The position numbers and the translations under genes are program-made. Shown here one piece after another: positions 1 to 8,186 of a DNA stretch of 64,000 nt. The notes under the pieces were generated by a model, which was given only the letters and a program-made list of their open reading frames with translations, did no database searches and was not told the origin of the DNA. Each line of letters starts with the position of its first letter. The first letter of the stretch is position 1. The DNA is from Chryseobacterium gleum (lineage in GTDB: Bacteria; Bacteroidota; Bacteroidia; Flavobacteriales; BACL11). The stretch spans positions 1-64,000 of the forward strand of contig CAMBDW010000005.1 of the NCBI GenBank assembly GCA_945865535.1. Direction: 5' to 3'.

Positions 1-36
1 GGATGGCAGAAGTATGAAACAAGAAGCCAAAATTAT

Positions 37-1296
37 TCATGTAGTTCCTCGCCCAAGAAATTTTCCTAAATAAATACTCAGAGGAATATTAATGGTCATA
101 GAAATTAGTGATGTAATCAATTGTAACTTTATTTTACCAACCCCATTAATAAAATTCACATAAATCATATTAAAGGTCACTAAAAGTACAAAAAGTGCCA
201 TTGCCATAGATAATTGCAATGGCACCAATACTTTATCACCAACCCAAAACTGATAAAACCAGTCTGCTAAAAAGACCATCCCAATAAGACAAACAGGAAT
301 AAGCATCCATAATTTTTGAATATTGGACACGGATTTTTTAATCCATTCAAAATCTTTTTTGGCATACGCCTCAGTAAATGAAGACCAGTAAGGGGTAATT
401 ATTATTGAATAAGCCATGGTAACAATAGAAAAATACTTGAATGCAATATTGTATGGTACTACCTCTTCGGGTCCAAAAAGTTTACTTATAATAAAGTTAT
501 CAGTTGAAAATAGCACCATTGCCGCAATTTGTACTACAAAAAACTTAAACCCTAAGCCAGTAATTTCCTTTAAATATTCTTTTTCCCAAAGAGAGAATTT
601 GGGTTTAAATTCCTTAAAAGTTGTATTAAATGCAAAAATATTCATCCCAATTAAAATTAAAACCGGCAAGGCCGAGAAAATACTTCCAAAAATGAGTAAA
701 GAACTATGATCTGTTTTTGTCAATCCCCAAATAGCCAATAAAGATAACGCCTGCCCAAAAAATTGGATTTTCCCTTCTATAGAATGATTTTGGTCTGCCT
801 GGTATATGCTTGTAATTAATTTAACCACCAATTGAAGTCCAAAAAAGGCAAAAATAATAGGCAATAATAGTGATAGTTCTGCTTGTAAACTTGCATTGGC
901 ATTGAACAATTGTGCCCAATCTATAAATTGGTTTAGCCCAAAAAATACAATAACTAATAATACACTAATACTGCCAATGGTATAGTATGCAGTACTAACA
1001 AATGCCTGAGCATCTTTATAATTTCCAAGTGATTTTGCTTCAGCAAATTTGTTTCTAAGTCCATTGCCCAAACCAATATCAAAAAATGAAAACCAGTATA
1101 TAAATGATGTTAAGACTAGCCATATGCCATAGTTTTCATTATCCAAGTAATTTATAGTAAGTGGCACTAACATAAAATTAGCTATTACACTGCCAATTTT
1201 ATAAAAAGAAGTCCAACCAATATGATTGACAATATTTTTGGTTCGATCACTTTTAATTCCTACTCTATTGTAAATTTTTTGAATTGTCTGCTTCAA
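37..1296 (-). CDS. Wzx-like polysaccharide flippase, probably truncated by an in-frame TGA
   Basis: This is a multi-pass inner-membrane protein of the MATE/MVF-type polysaccharide export superfamily, expected to flip lipid-linked repeat units across the membrane. The N-terminal part (residues about 24-75, with the motif FDIGLGNGLRN) is typical of Bacteroidota Wzx-like proteins, and many hydrophobic helices follow. At 419 residues it is shorter than the roughly 450-500 usual for the family. The start is TTG at 1296; no ATG lies between the gpsA stop and the first helix, and the frame upstream is closed by a TAA at the position of the gpsA stop. It ends LGRGTT-TGA, yet the same frame continues after the stop to the window edge as IILASCFILLPS, a good helix continuation. 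A Gly codon GGA changed to TGA would explain this. It is the most distal visible gene of the operon, 21 bases after gpsA. Confidence 0.8.
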   Translation of the reverse strand: MKQTIQKIYNRVGIKSDRTKNIVNHIGWTSFYKIGSVIANFMLVPLTINYLDNENYGIWLVLTSFIYWFSFFDIGLGNGLRNKFAEAKSLGNYKDAQAFVSTAYYTIGSISVLLVIVFFGLNQFIDWAQLFNANASLQAELSLLLPIIFAFFGLQLVVKLITSIYQADQNHSIEGKIQFFGQALSLLAIWGLTKTDHSSLLIFGSIFSALPVLILIGMNIFAFNTTFKEFKPKFSLWEKEYLKEITGLGFKFFVVQIAAMVLFSTDNFIISKLFGPEEVVPYNIAFKYFSIVTMAYSIIITPYWSSFTEAYAKKDFEWIKKSVSNIQKLWMLIPVCLIGMVFLADWFYQFWVGDKVLVPLQLSMAMALFVLLVTFNMIYVNFINGVGKIKLQLITSLISMTINIPLSIYLGKFLGRGTT

Positions 1297-1317
1297 TGAT
1301 TCTATTGTATTAAAAAG

Positions 1318-2307
1318 TTATTCATTATTTAATGCAAATTTCATATTACTATTGGAAAATTTAAACTCTAAATCCTTTTCTTGATTCAAAAAGTAACTGT
1401 ATAATTTATTAAAAATTGGCAATTCTTTTTCATGCCTTTCATCTAGTAAATCATGAAACATTTCAATTGCATTCAGTCCTTCTAATATCACTGAATTGGA
1501 TTTATAATCAGCATTAAAAAATCCTTTTCCAATGAGTAAGCCTAAAGTTCTATTTCTGCTTAAATCATTTAAAGATGTCAAACACAAATCTCCAAAACCA
1601 CAAGCTAAAAACAAAGTATCTTCAGATCCTCCTAATGATCTTAAAAGAACTCTAACTTCAGAAAAAGATTTTGTCAAAATCATAAAACGAGTATTAGGAG
1701 AGTTGTATTTTGCATCTACAACACCAAGAACAAGTGCGTAAATATTTTTAAGTACACTCAGCAGCTCAACCCCTCTAATGTCAGTAGTGCAGTCAATATG
1801 CAATGCCGTATTTTTTACAATAGCGTTTACCGTATTATACTGCTCGGTTGTTGTATAACCAAGAGTTAGCAGAGTATCTGCATGTTCCATCACCTCAACA
1901 GCAAAGGAAGGGCCTTTAAGAGTCACCACATTACTGATGCCTAATTCCTTTTGAATACTCTCCACAATAGTTACTCCTCCAGCAAGTAGCCCTTTTGATA
2001 AGTTAACCAATAAAACATCCTCTTTAAAGTAAGGCTTAAGAGTTGTTACGTTTTCTATAATTACAGTAGATGGAAGTGCGATAAAAATAACAGCCGCTCT
2101 TGTTAGATCATTCTTATCAGAAGTTGCTTTTAAATGCTTGGTAAGATGCTTATTTGGAAAACAAGATTTATTCGTGTTTTGAGTATTAATCTCATCAACT
2201 TTTTTCTGATTCCTAGAGTATAGTAATACTTTATTAGAAGTGTTTACCGAAAGTTCATTTGCAATAGCAGTACCAAAAGTACCTGCACCAAGTACAATAA
2301 TATTCAT
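1318..2307 (-). CDS. gpsA: NAD(P)-dependent glycerol-3-phosphate dehydrogenase
   Basis: GpsA reduces dihydroxyacetone phosphate to sn-glycerol-3-phosphate in the cytoplasm, normally for phospholipid synthesis. The sequence shows the N-terminal Rossmann glycine motif GAGTFGTA (residues 7-14), the family motif GPSFAVE (132-138), the catalytic lysine context LKN (K187) and the C-terminal substrate-binding RNRTLG (251-256). Its length of 329 residues fits the family (about 330-340). It is 18 bases downstream of the dehydratase gene and co-oriented with the polysaccharide operon, an unusual place for a housekeeping gpsA. It is also fairly divergent: the segment before K187 reads ELLSVLKN rather than the common ELGGALKN. 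It may be the only gpsA, or a paralogue supplying glycerol phosphate for glycan decoration; the window cannot decide. Confidence 0.88.
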   Translation of the reverse strand: MNIIVLGAGTFGTAIANELSVNTSNKVLLYSRNQKKVDEINTQNTNKSCFPNKHLTKHLKATSDKNDLTRAAVIFIALPSTVIIENVTTLKPYFKEDVLLVNLSKGLLAGGVTIVESIQKELGISNVVTLKGPSFAVEVMEHADTLLTLGYTTTEQYNTVNAIVKNTALHIDCTTDIRGVELLSVLKNIYALVLGVVDAKYNSPNTRFMILTKSFSEVRVLLRSLGGSEDTLFLACGFGDLCLTSLNDLSRNRTLGLLIGKGFFNADYKSNSVILEGLNAIEMFHDLLDERHEKELPIFNKLYSYFLNQEKDLEFKFSNSNMKFALNNE

Positions 2308-2325
2308 AACTCAAAAATAAAAGGT

Positions 2326-4179
2326 TTAAGCTACTTCTGATCTATAGCCATCAATATATTTCAACAAGAGTTCTTTAACAACCCTTTCATCCTGATTTTC
2401 TCTAGCTGATTTAATAACCTCCACGCAATGCGACACTTCATCAAAGGATAATTTACTTTCTTTTGCTTGCATAATTCTTGGGTGTTCTGACTGAACAACA
2501 TTACTGCCAATTAAAAGTTCTTCATATAGTTTTTCTCCTGGACGCAATCCTGTAAAGTCAATTCTAATATCCCCATCCGGATTTTCATTATCAATAGGTG
2601 TTAAACCGCTTAAATGAATCATTTTATATGCTAAATCAATAATTTTTATCGGTTCGCCCATATCCAACACAAAAACATCACCTCCCTTAGCCATTGCTCC
2701 AGATTGCAAGACCAATTCAACTGCCTCAGGTATTGACATAAAGTACCTAGTAATATTTCTATGGGTTACTGTAACAGGACCACCTGCTTTAATTTGATTT
2801 CTAAAAAGAGGAACAACTGAGCCTGCAGACTCCAATACATTGCCAAAACGAACCATTGAGAAACAACATTTACTTTTATCCGAAAATGCTTGCAATATAA
2901 GTTCTGACATACGCTTAGAAGCGCCCATAACATTAGTTGGTCTTACGGCTTTATCAGTAGATACCAATACCATATTTGCGACTTCTAACTCATCAGCTAA
3001 TCTTGCTATATTATAAGTTCCTATTACATTATTATAAGTTCCTGATATTATATTCATCTCAACCATTGGTACGTGCTTGTAGGCTGCCGCATGATAAATC
3101 GTTTGAATGTTATTTTGGGCCATAATTTGTTTTAACTGATGGTAATTTGTAACCGTACATAAAGATGGTATAATCTCAATAGAAAAGCCTTTACTAGCTA
3201 ATTCCAAATGAATATTATACAAATTGAATTCTGAGTTATCCATCAGTACTACTTTCTTTGGTGAAAGCTTCATTACCTGCCTTGAAAGCTCAGATCCAAT
3301 ACTACCCCCAGCACCAGTAATTAATATGTTTTTACCTGAAATATTTCTTTCTAATAAACTTTGATTGGGCTCCACCGAATCTCTACCTAAAATATCAGCT
3401 ACTTCAACATGTTTAATAGCATCTAAATTAACAATCCCATTCACAATTTTATCCAATGATGGCAGTACTTTTACTTCTAATGGATACTTTGTTAGTCTTT
3501 TAAGAATTTGGGTTCTTTGTTTCTCACTTACTGATGGAACTGCTAAAAGCAATACTTTTGCGTCTTTTTTCTTTATTAAAAAATCTATTTTATCAAACGG
3601 AAATACTTCTAAATAATTAAGAATGGTGCCTTGTTTTTCCTTATCATCATCAATAAAAGCAATTGGGGCATAAACCGTACTTTTTTTAAGACTTTCTACC
3701 AACTGAACTCCAGCATTACCTGCGCCATAAATTAGTGTTTGTTTTCTAGAATTTATAAAACTATCCCATGAGTAAAGATATCCTTTGAACAAAAACCTTG
3801 AAGCTATTACAGCTATATTTACTATAAACCAGAATATAGGCAAAACTGATCTTGGTAGATTTGGTTCTCTAAAAAACCACATCAAAAACCCAACAATTAA
3901 ACAGGCTATTGTAGTTGCTTGGAAAGTTGTAGTTATTACTTTTATACCCATGTACTGGAGAACTGCTCTATAAAGACCCAGCTTAACAAATAATGGAATC
4001 ATAATACCAGGAATTGCTATAAACAGCCACCATGAAGGATAAATATATTCTGTTGGGAATGGCTCTCCAATCCTTAAAACAAAGGCTAACCACAATGCAA
4101 AAAGTAAAGTAGCGACATCTACAAACAACATGATAATTTGCTTGTAGATTCTTTCCAGATTCTGAAGTCTAAACTTCAT
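2326..4179 (-). CDS. PglF/CapD/WbpM-like membrane UDP-sugar 4,6-dehydratase
   Basis: Membrane-anchored nucleotide-sugar dehydratase, probably converting UDP-GlcNAc to the 4-keto-6-deoxy sugar that starts bacillosamine- or quinovosamine-type sugar synthesis. Four hydrophobic helices fill residues about 13-130. A first Rossmann-like domain carries GAGNAG (152-157), and the catalytic short-chain dehydrogenase domain carries GAGGSIG (289-295). The segment STDKAVRPTNVMGASKR (407-423) has the Met-Lys form typical of WbpM/PglF rather than YxxxK. The C-terminal part has GLRPGEKLYEELL. The length of 617 residues matches the long form. Its 5' end overlaps the stop of the aminotransferase gene by 11 bases, which implies translational coupling of dehydratase and transaminase acting on the same intermediate. 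Confidence 0.9.
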   Translation of the reverse strand: MKFRLQNLERIYKQIIMLFVDVATLLFALWLAFVLRIGEPFPTEYIYPSWWLFIAIPGIMIPLFVKLGLYRAVLQYMGIKVITTTFQATTIACLIVGFLMWFFREPNLPRSVLPIFWFIVNIAVIASRFLFKGYLYSWDSFINSRKQTLIYGAGNAGVQLVESLKKSTVYAPIAFIDDDKEKQGTILNYLEVFPFDKIDFLIKKKDAKVLLLAVPSVSEKQRTQILKRLTKYPLEVKVLPSLDKIVNGIVNLDAIKHVEVADILGRDSVEPNQSLLERNISGKNILITGAGGSIGSELSRQVMKLSPKKVVLMDNSEFNLYNIHLELASKGFSIEIIPSLCTVTNYHQLKQIMAQNNIQTIYHAAAYKHVPMVEMNIISGTYNNVIGTYNIARLADELEVANMVLVSTDKAVRPTNVMGASKRMSELILQAFSDKSKCCFSMVRFGNVLESAGSVVPLFRNQIKAGGPVTVTHRNITRYFMSIPEAVELVLQSGAMAKGGDVFVLDMGEPIKIIDLAYKMIHLSGLTPIDNENPDGDIRIDFTGLRPGEKLYEELLIGSNVVQSEHPRIMQAKESKLSFDEVSHCVEVIKSARENQDERVVKELLLKYIDGYRSEVA

Positions 4180-5302
4180 ATAATTCTTTTACTTTCTTTA
4201 CAATTCTTTTCAAATCTTCTGTAGTCATAGCTGTGCCTGAAGGCAAACAAAGTCCTCTATTAAACAAATCCTCAGAAACTCCATTTACATATGATTTACA
4301 GTCTTTAAAAACAGGCTGCAAATGCATTGGCTTCCATAAAGGACGGCTTTCGATATTGTCTTTTTCCAGATGTAAACGCAATTGCTCTCCATCTATTGTG
4401 CTATTTTTGTCAAGCAAAATTGTAGTCAGCCAATAATTTGAAAAACTCGGCTCAAGCTCTTCTAAAAATGTAATTTCTTTAATCATTGAAAGTTCATTTT
4501 TATAAAAGTTGAAAATTTCTCTTTTTCTAGTAACTCTTTCAGTAAGAACCTCTAACTGCCCTACTCCAATTGCCGCACAAACATTGCTCATTCTGTAATT
4601 ATAACCAACCTCTGAATGCTCATAATGAGGAGCCTCATCTCTTGCTTGAGTGGCCAAAAACTTAGCTTTCTCGATAAGCTTCTTATTTTTGCAAACTAAA
4701 GCCCCTCCCCCTGATGTGGTAATGATTTTATTTCCATTAAAAGAATAAATTCCAAAATCAGCAAAAGTGCCTAATTGTTGATTTTTATATTTGGAACCAA
4801 GAGCTTCTGCCGCATCTTCAATTAGAGGTATCTCAAAGCTATTAGCAACTGCAATTATTTCATCCAATTTAGCCGGCATTCCATACAAATGAACCAAAAT
4901 AATTGCCTTTGGTTTTTTATTATTCTTTATCCCATCTTTGATTGCTTTAGTCAAAAGTTCAGGACACATATTCCAACTTTCTTTATCACTATCAATAAAA
5001 ATAGGATTTGCCCCTAAATATTTAATAGGATTTACAGAGGCTGAAAATGTAAAGGAAGAGCATATCACATTATCATTTTTTTGAACTCCAGCTAAAATTA
5101 AGGCCAAATGAATTGCTGCCGTTCCACTACTTAAAGCTGCAATATTAAAGTTTTGAGATAACTTAGAAAGCTCTTGTTCAAAATTACTAATATGAGGTCC
5201 AACAGGAGCTATCCAATTGGCATCAAAAGCTTCTTTCACTAACTCTCTTTCTCTACCTCCCATATGAGGAGGTGATAACCATATTTTTTTGTTTTCTTTC
5301 AC
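4169..5302 (-). CDS. PglE-like DegT/DnrJ/EryC1 sugar aminotransferase
   Basis: PLP-dependent transaminase expected to aminate the 4-keto sugar made by the neighbouring dehydratase, giving a UDP-4-amino-sugar. The N-terminal LSPPHMGGRE (9-18) and NWIAPVGP (29-36) are characteristic of the PglE/PseC-like branch. PLP-binding features are SSGTAAIH (58-65), the EDAAEALGS segment (162-170) with the aspartate that contacts the pyridine nitrogen, and the Schiff-base lysine K192 in SFNGNK followed by TTSGGG. The 377-residue length is normal. The start is GTG at 5302, overlapping the TAG of the upstream glycosyl-1-phosphate transferase gene by one base (TAGTG). No acetyltransferase (PglD) is present in the visible operon, so whether the product is di-N-acetylbacillosamine is unproven. 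Confidence 0.88.
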   Translation of the reverse strand: MKENKKIWLSPPHMGGRERELVKEAFDANWIAPVGPHISNFEQELSKLSQNFNIAALSSGTAAIHLALILAGVQKNDNVICSSFTFSASVNPIKYLGANPIFIDSDKESWNMCPELLTKAIKDGIKNNKKPKAIILVHLYGMPAKLDEIIAVANSFEIPLIEDAAEALGSKYKNQQLGTFADFGIYSFNGNKIITTSGGGALVCKNKKLIEKAKFLATQARDEAPHYEHSEVGYNYRMSNVCAAIGVGQLEVLTERVTRKREIFNFYKNELSMIKEITFLEELEPSFSNYWLTTILLDKNSTIDGEQLRLHLEKDNIESRPLWKPMHLQPVFKDCKSYVNGVSEDLFNRGLCLPSGTAMTTEDLKRIVKKVKELYEV

Positions 5303-5886
5303 TAATAAGAAGTCCTAAAAATTGTCGCAAATATAATCTTAATGTCAAGCCAAATGCTTTGATTATTATAATACTCTAAATTTATCCTAACCTTGTCAGG
5401 ATACATCACCTCGTCATTATATACTTTTGGATTTTTTTGCTTAGCTAAAATTTCTTCTTCATTTGAATATTTTAAACTTGCTGGACCCGTAATTCCTGGT
5501 CTTAATTCTAAAATATTTCTATCCTCTCCAACTAATTTATCTGAATAACCTGGGACATCTGGTCTGGGACCAACCAAACTCATATGCCCAAGCAACACAT
5601 TTATTAGTTCTGGTAATTCATCTAATTTATACCTTCTCAGAAAAACCCCTATTTTGGTTACTCTAATATCTCCTTTTATAGAAATTGTACTACTGGACTC
5701 CTGAGTAACAAACATTGATCTAAACTTAATCATTTTAAATATTTTTCCGTCTTTACCTACTCTTTCCTGAATAAAAAAAACCGGTCCTTTTGAAGTACTT
5801 TTAATCAAAATTGATAGCAAAAAAAATAAGGGAAATAAAATAATTACAGCTAAAATCGAAAACAATAAATCCATTGTTCTTTTCAT
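5302..5886 (-). CDS. PglC-like initiating phosphoglycosyl transferase
   Basis: Monotopic phosphoglycosyl transferase that transfers a sugar-1-phosphate from a UDP-sugar to undecaprenyl phosphate, the first membrane step of glycan repeat assembly. It has one N-terminal re-entrant hydrophobic segment (residues 6-28), then KFRSM (54-58), the catalytic Asp-Glu dyad in KLDELPEL (D89, E90) and LVGPRPD (104-110). At 194 residues it is the short PglC type, lacking the large N-terminal membrane domain of WbaP or WcaJ. Together with the downstream aminotransferase and dehydratase it makes a PglC-PglE-PglF-like trio, which suggests the first sugar is bacillosamine-like. Its ATG overlaps the TGA of the upstream glycosyltransferase gene (ATGA). 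Confidence 0.9.
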   Translation of the reverse strand: MKRTMDLLFSILAVIILFPLFFLLSILIKSTSKGPVFFIQERVGKDGKIFKMIKFRSMFVTQESSSTISIKGDIRVTKIGVFLRRYKLDELPELINVLLGHMSLVGPRPDVPGYSDKLVGEDRNILELRPGITGPASLKYSNEEEILAKQKNPKVYNDEVMYPDKVRINLEYYNNQSIWLDIKIIFATIFRTSY

Positions 5887-6635
5887 AATATTCTTTTCTT
5901 AATTGCATTAAAAGTATAATTTAAAAAACACCAAGTACTATAGAAAAAAGACAGCTTTTCAATTTCTCTATATACTTTCCAAACATCCTTTGCTGCACGC
6001 AATTTACTAGAAGTATTAGAATTTGAAACAACTCTATATTGAGCTAGATTCTCATCTATTCCATATCCATGAAATCCTCTTTTCATAATTAAGAGCCAAA
6101 GCGCCATATCATGTGAAGATCGAATATTCGGCATTTCAAAATTTCCTGTTTTCTCTCTATCTATTACAACCGTTAAACAACCAATTATTGTATTTTTCAA
6201 ATAGGAAGAGTAAGTCATAATACTAGGTGCTTTTACAACTGAAAATAACTTATTCCCATCTTCTGAAATGGGCTGATAATTGGTAAAAGAAAAGGCAATA
6301 TCCTTTTCTTGCATAAAGTAAATTTGAGCTTCTAATTTTGTAGGCATCCATAAATCATCTGAATCTAAAAAGGCTATATATTTTCCTTTAGCTTTTGAAA
6401 TTGCAATATTCCTAGCTTTCGCAGCGCCAATGTTTTTATCTAAAAAAATTGTTTTAATTCTTGTGTCATTTTCAGATAAGACAGTTATTTTCTCTTTGGA
6501 ATTATCAGTAGAAAAATCATCTACAATAATCATCTCCCAATTAGTATAGGTTTGAGCAAGTACTGAGTTTATACAGTCCTCAATAAATTTTGAAGCATTA
6601 TAAGCAGGAGTTATTATGGATACAAGACTATTCAC
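5883..6635 (-). CDS. GT2-family glycosyltransferase
   Basis: Inverting GT-A-fold glycosyltransferase, probably adding one sugar of the repeat unit on the cytoplasmic face. The N-terminal segment VSIITPAYNASKFIEDCINS is the classic GT2 opening. The nucleotide-binding aspartates are IIVDD (36-40), and the metal-binding motif is FLDSDDLW (89-96, Asp-x-Asp form). GAAKARNIAI (70-79) lies between them as expected. At 250 residues it is a compact enzyme with no obvious transmembrane segment. The start is GTG at 6635, inside the last codons of the preceding gene (8-base overlap). The sugar donor and acceptor cannot be read from the sequence. Confidence 0.9.
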   Translation of the reverse strand: MNSLVSIITPAYNASKFIEDCINSVLAQTYTNWEMIIVDDFSTDNSKEKITVLSENDTRIKTIFLDKNIGAAKARNIAISKAKGKYIAFLDSDDLWMPTKLEAQIYFMQEKDIAFSFTNYQPISEDGNKLFSVVKAPSIMTYSSYLKNTIIGCLTVVIDREKTGNFEMPNIRSSHDMALWLLIMKRGFHGYGIDENLAQYRVVSNSNTSSKLRAAKDVWKVYREIEKLSFFYSTWCFLNYTFNAIKKRIL

Positions 6636-7455
6636 ACTTATTTAATCTGTGATATTGTTCCTGCTTTAAAACGACGCCTATCTTATGTAATAATTTATTA
6701 CTACTTCTAATAATTAGAAAACGAAATGGGTATAACATAAAAACAATAACCCTAATCATGGGGTGATATTGAATATGCAATTTACAATACGCCTTTCTAA
6801 ATTTAAATTTCTCAATCAAAAATGTTTGCGTATTAGTTGCATGTAAAATACTTCTAGTCCCTTCATTAACATATAATAATTTTCTTTCTTTTAAATAATA
6901 ACAATTCATAGTGTAGTAAAGAACATAACTGGAATATTTTTTTAAATAATCAACATGGAACTTTATTGTAGAATAATAACATTGATTAGCTATTATTTTA
7001 TTTTGACTATAAGCTATTAGTAAATTATCTTCCTTATTAAACACACCCCAAAATTCCCACAACTCATCTAACTTCTCAATATCATCTAAAAATTCATTAC
7101 AAGTCATAGGCTTATTTATTGTATAATACCTTTTAAAAGCAGATGAATATACAGAGTAGCCACTTTCTAACATTTCTTTTTTGCTAATTTTTCTTACTTC
7201 TAATTCTTTAAATCCTCTCCTTATCTTACTTCTTGTGTTAACGCTATATTCTTCTAACTCTAAATTCTTATCATTTATCAAATACCAAAAGCTTGACTTT
7301 TTGCTTCTATCAAATTCTGTTATCCATCTAGCAAAAAAAGCGCGTTCTTGTTTTATTTTTTGTTTTATTAAAATTGAATCTATTGCAATCTCAATATGCG
7401 GTGGGTGGTCTGGAATCAAAGCTCCATTATATTTTTTCCAATTCTGCAATTTCAA
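6628..7455 (-). CDS. FemAB/GNAT-like acyltransferase candidate in polysaccharide operon
   Basis: I do not recognise a named family with certainty. The segment RSKIRRGFKELEVRKI (75-90) resembles the basic helix and turn of FemAB/GNAT-fold acyl- or aminoacyl-transferases. Other fold-like features are the aromatic-rich SFWYLI (55-60), a YSQNKIIANQCYYSTIKFH strand pair, and a C-terminal basic tail. These support an N-acyltransferase fold acting on a lipid-linked or amino sugar, which is inference. The start is TTG at 7455, overlapping the TGA of the upstream gene (TTGA); no internal ATG precedes residue 95, so TTG is the only reasonable start. The protein is 275 residues with no signal peptide and one weakly hydrophobic stretch near residues 230-250. 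Acylation of a 4-amino sugar made by the PglE-like enzyme is one possible role. Confidence 0.5.
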   Translation of the reverse strand: MKLQNWKKYNGALIPDHPPHIEIAIDSILIKQKIKQERAFFARWITEFDRSKKSSFWYLINDKNLELEEYSVNTRSKIRRGFKELEVRKISKKEMLESGYSVYSSAFKRYYTINKPMTCNEFLDDIEKLDELWEFWGVFNKEDNLLIAYSQNKIIANQCYYSTIKFHVDYLKKYSSYVLYYTMNCYYLKERKLLYVNEGTRSILHATNTQTFLIEKFKFRKAYCKLHIQYHPMIRVIVFMLYPFRFLIIRSSNKLLHKIGVVLKQEQYHRLNKCE

Positions 7456-8186
7456 TATATCTTATGAATAATGTATGTTAAAAAATCAAACTGTAAGTCA
7501 CGCACCTTATATATTAAGGTGTCTAGTGGTTTAAGTGAATCTCTATTATCAGAAATTGAAAAACCCAGTCGCTTTAATTTATTTTTAGCTAATGGATTCC
7601 ACATTCCTTTAACAATACCATTAACAAAAGGTATCACATTACTTCTTGTTGAATAAAAATCATTGTACTTATACGATCTGACATTGCCATTTCTTTCAAA
7701 TTCCCAAGCATCCTCTTCCTTTTCCAATAATTCAAGTAAAATATTCTTATTCCAAAACGACCATATAGCAGAGTTCTTATATTTTGTATGATTTGATTTT
7801 TTAAAAATTAAGTTATCAACTCTCTTGCCTATTGAAATAGAACGATAAAACTGTAAATAGTTAAATTTACTTTCGATAGAACGTTTCATTAATTGTTTAA
7901 TAAGTTGATTATCTACCTTAGCTGTTAGAAACAAATCATCAAAAGTTAATAGTACATACTGCTGATTAATTTTTTTTAAACTTTTAATTAAATTATCTGA
8001 CCAAGATAGTTCATCTCCAATAACTAATGAAATAAATATTTGACTATCGATTTTTTTATGATGGGTACTTAAATAAATTGGAAAATCAATATCATTCCAA
8101 TACTTAAGATAGGTGTGCTCTAAAGGTCTCCATAAATCCTCTGAATTATCATAAGTTGATATCAATAGCGCAATACTACTACTCAT
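7452..8186 (-). CDS. Glycosyltransferase-like protein of capsule loci, family uncertain
   Basis: A 244-residue soluble protein that opens with a GT-A-like strand (IALLISTYDNSEDLW), followed by WSDNL (62-66) and LLTFDDLFL (79-87), whose Asp pair could hold the metal and nucleotide. A later WEFE (161-164) is also typical of the uncharacterised glycosyltransferase-like proteins often annotated hypothetical in capsule and O-antigen clusters. A role in adding a sugar to the repeat unit is inferred from these features and the operon. ATG at 8186 overlaps the end of the polymerase gene by 8 bases, and its TGA overlaps the TTG of the next gene. No membrane segment or signal peptide is visible. Confidence 0.55.
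   Translation of the reverse strand: MSSSIALLISTYDNSEDLWRPLEHTYLKYWNDIDFPIYLSTHHKKIDSQIFISLVIGDELSWSDNLIKSLKKINQQYVLLTFDDLFLTAKVDNQLIKQLMKRSIESKFNYLQFYRSISIGKRVDNLIFKKSNHTKYKNSAIWSFWNKNILLELLEKEEDAWEFERNGNVRSYKYNDFYSTRSNVIPFVNGIVKGMWNPLAKNKLKRLGFSISDNRDSLKPLDTLIYKVRDLQFDFLTYIIHKIY

Noticed and set aside
37-39. TGA read as a glycine codon (alternative genetic code)
   Set aside because: TGA serves as a proper stop in several genes here (GT2 gene, murG, sigma-54 activator, all in ATGA overlaps) and does not occur inside other conserved frames. A single nonsense change is simpler.
1141-1165. Other TGGCAC sequences as sigma-54 promoters
   Set aside because: I checked several TGGCAC-like sites inside genes; none has a GC 10 bases after the GG, and none lies upstream of a gene. 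Only the groES site qualifies.
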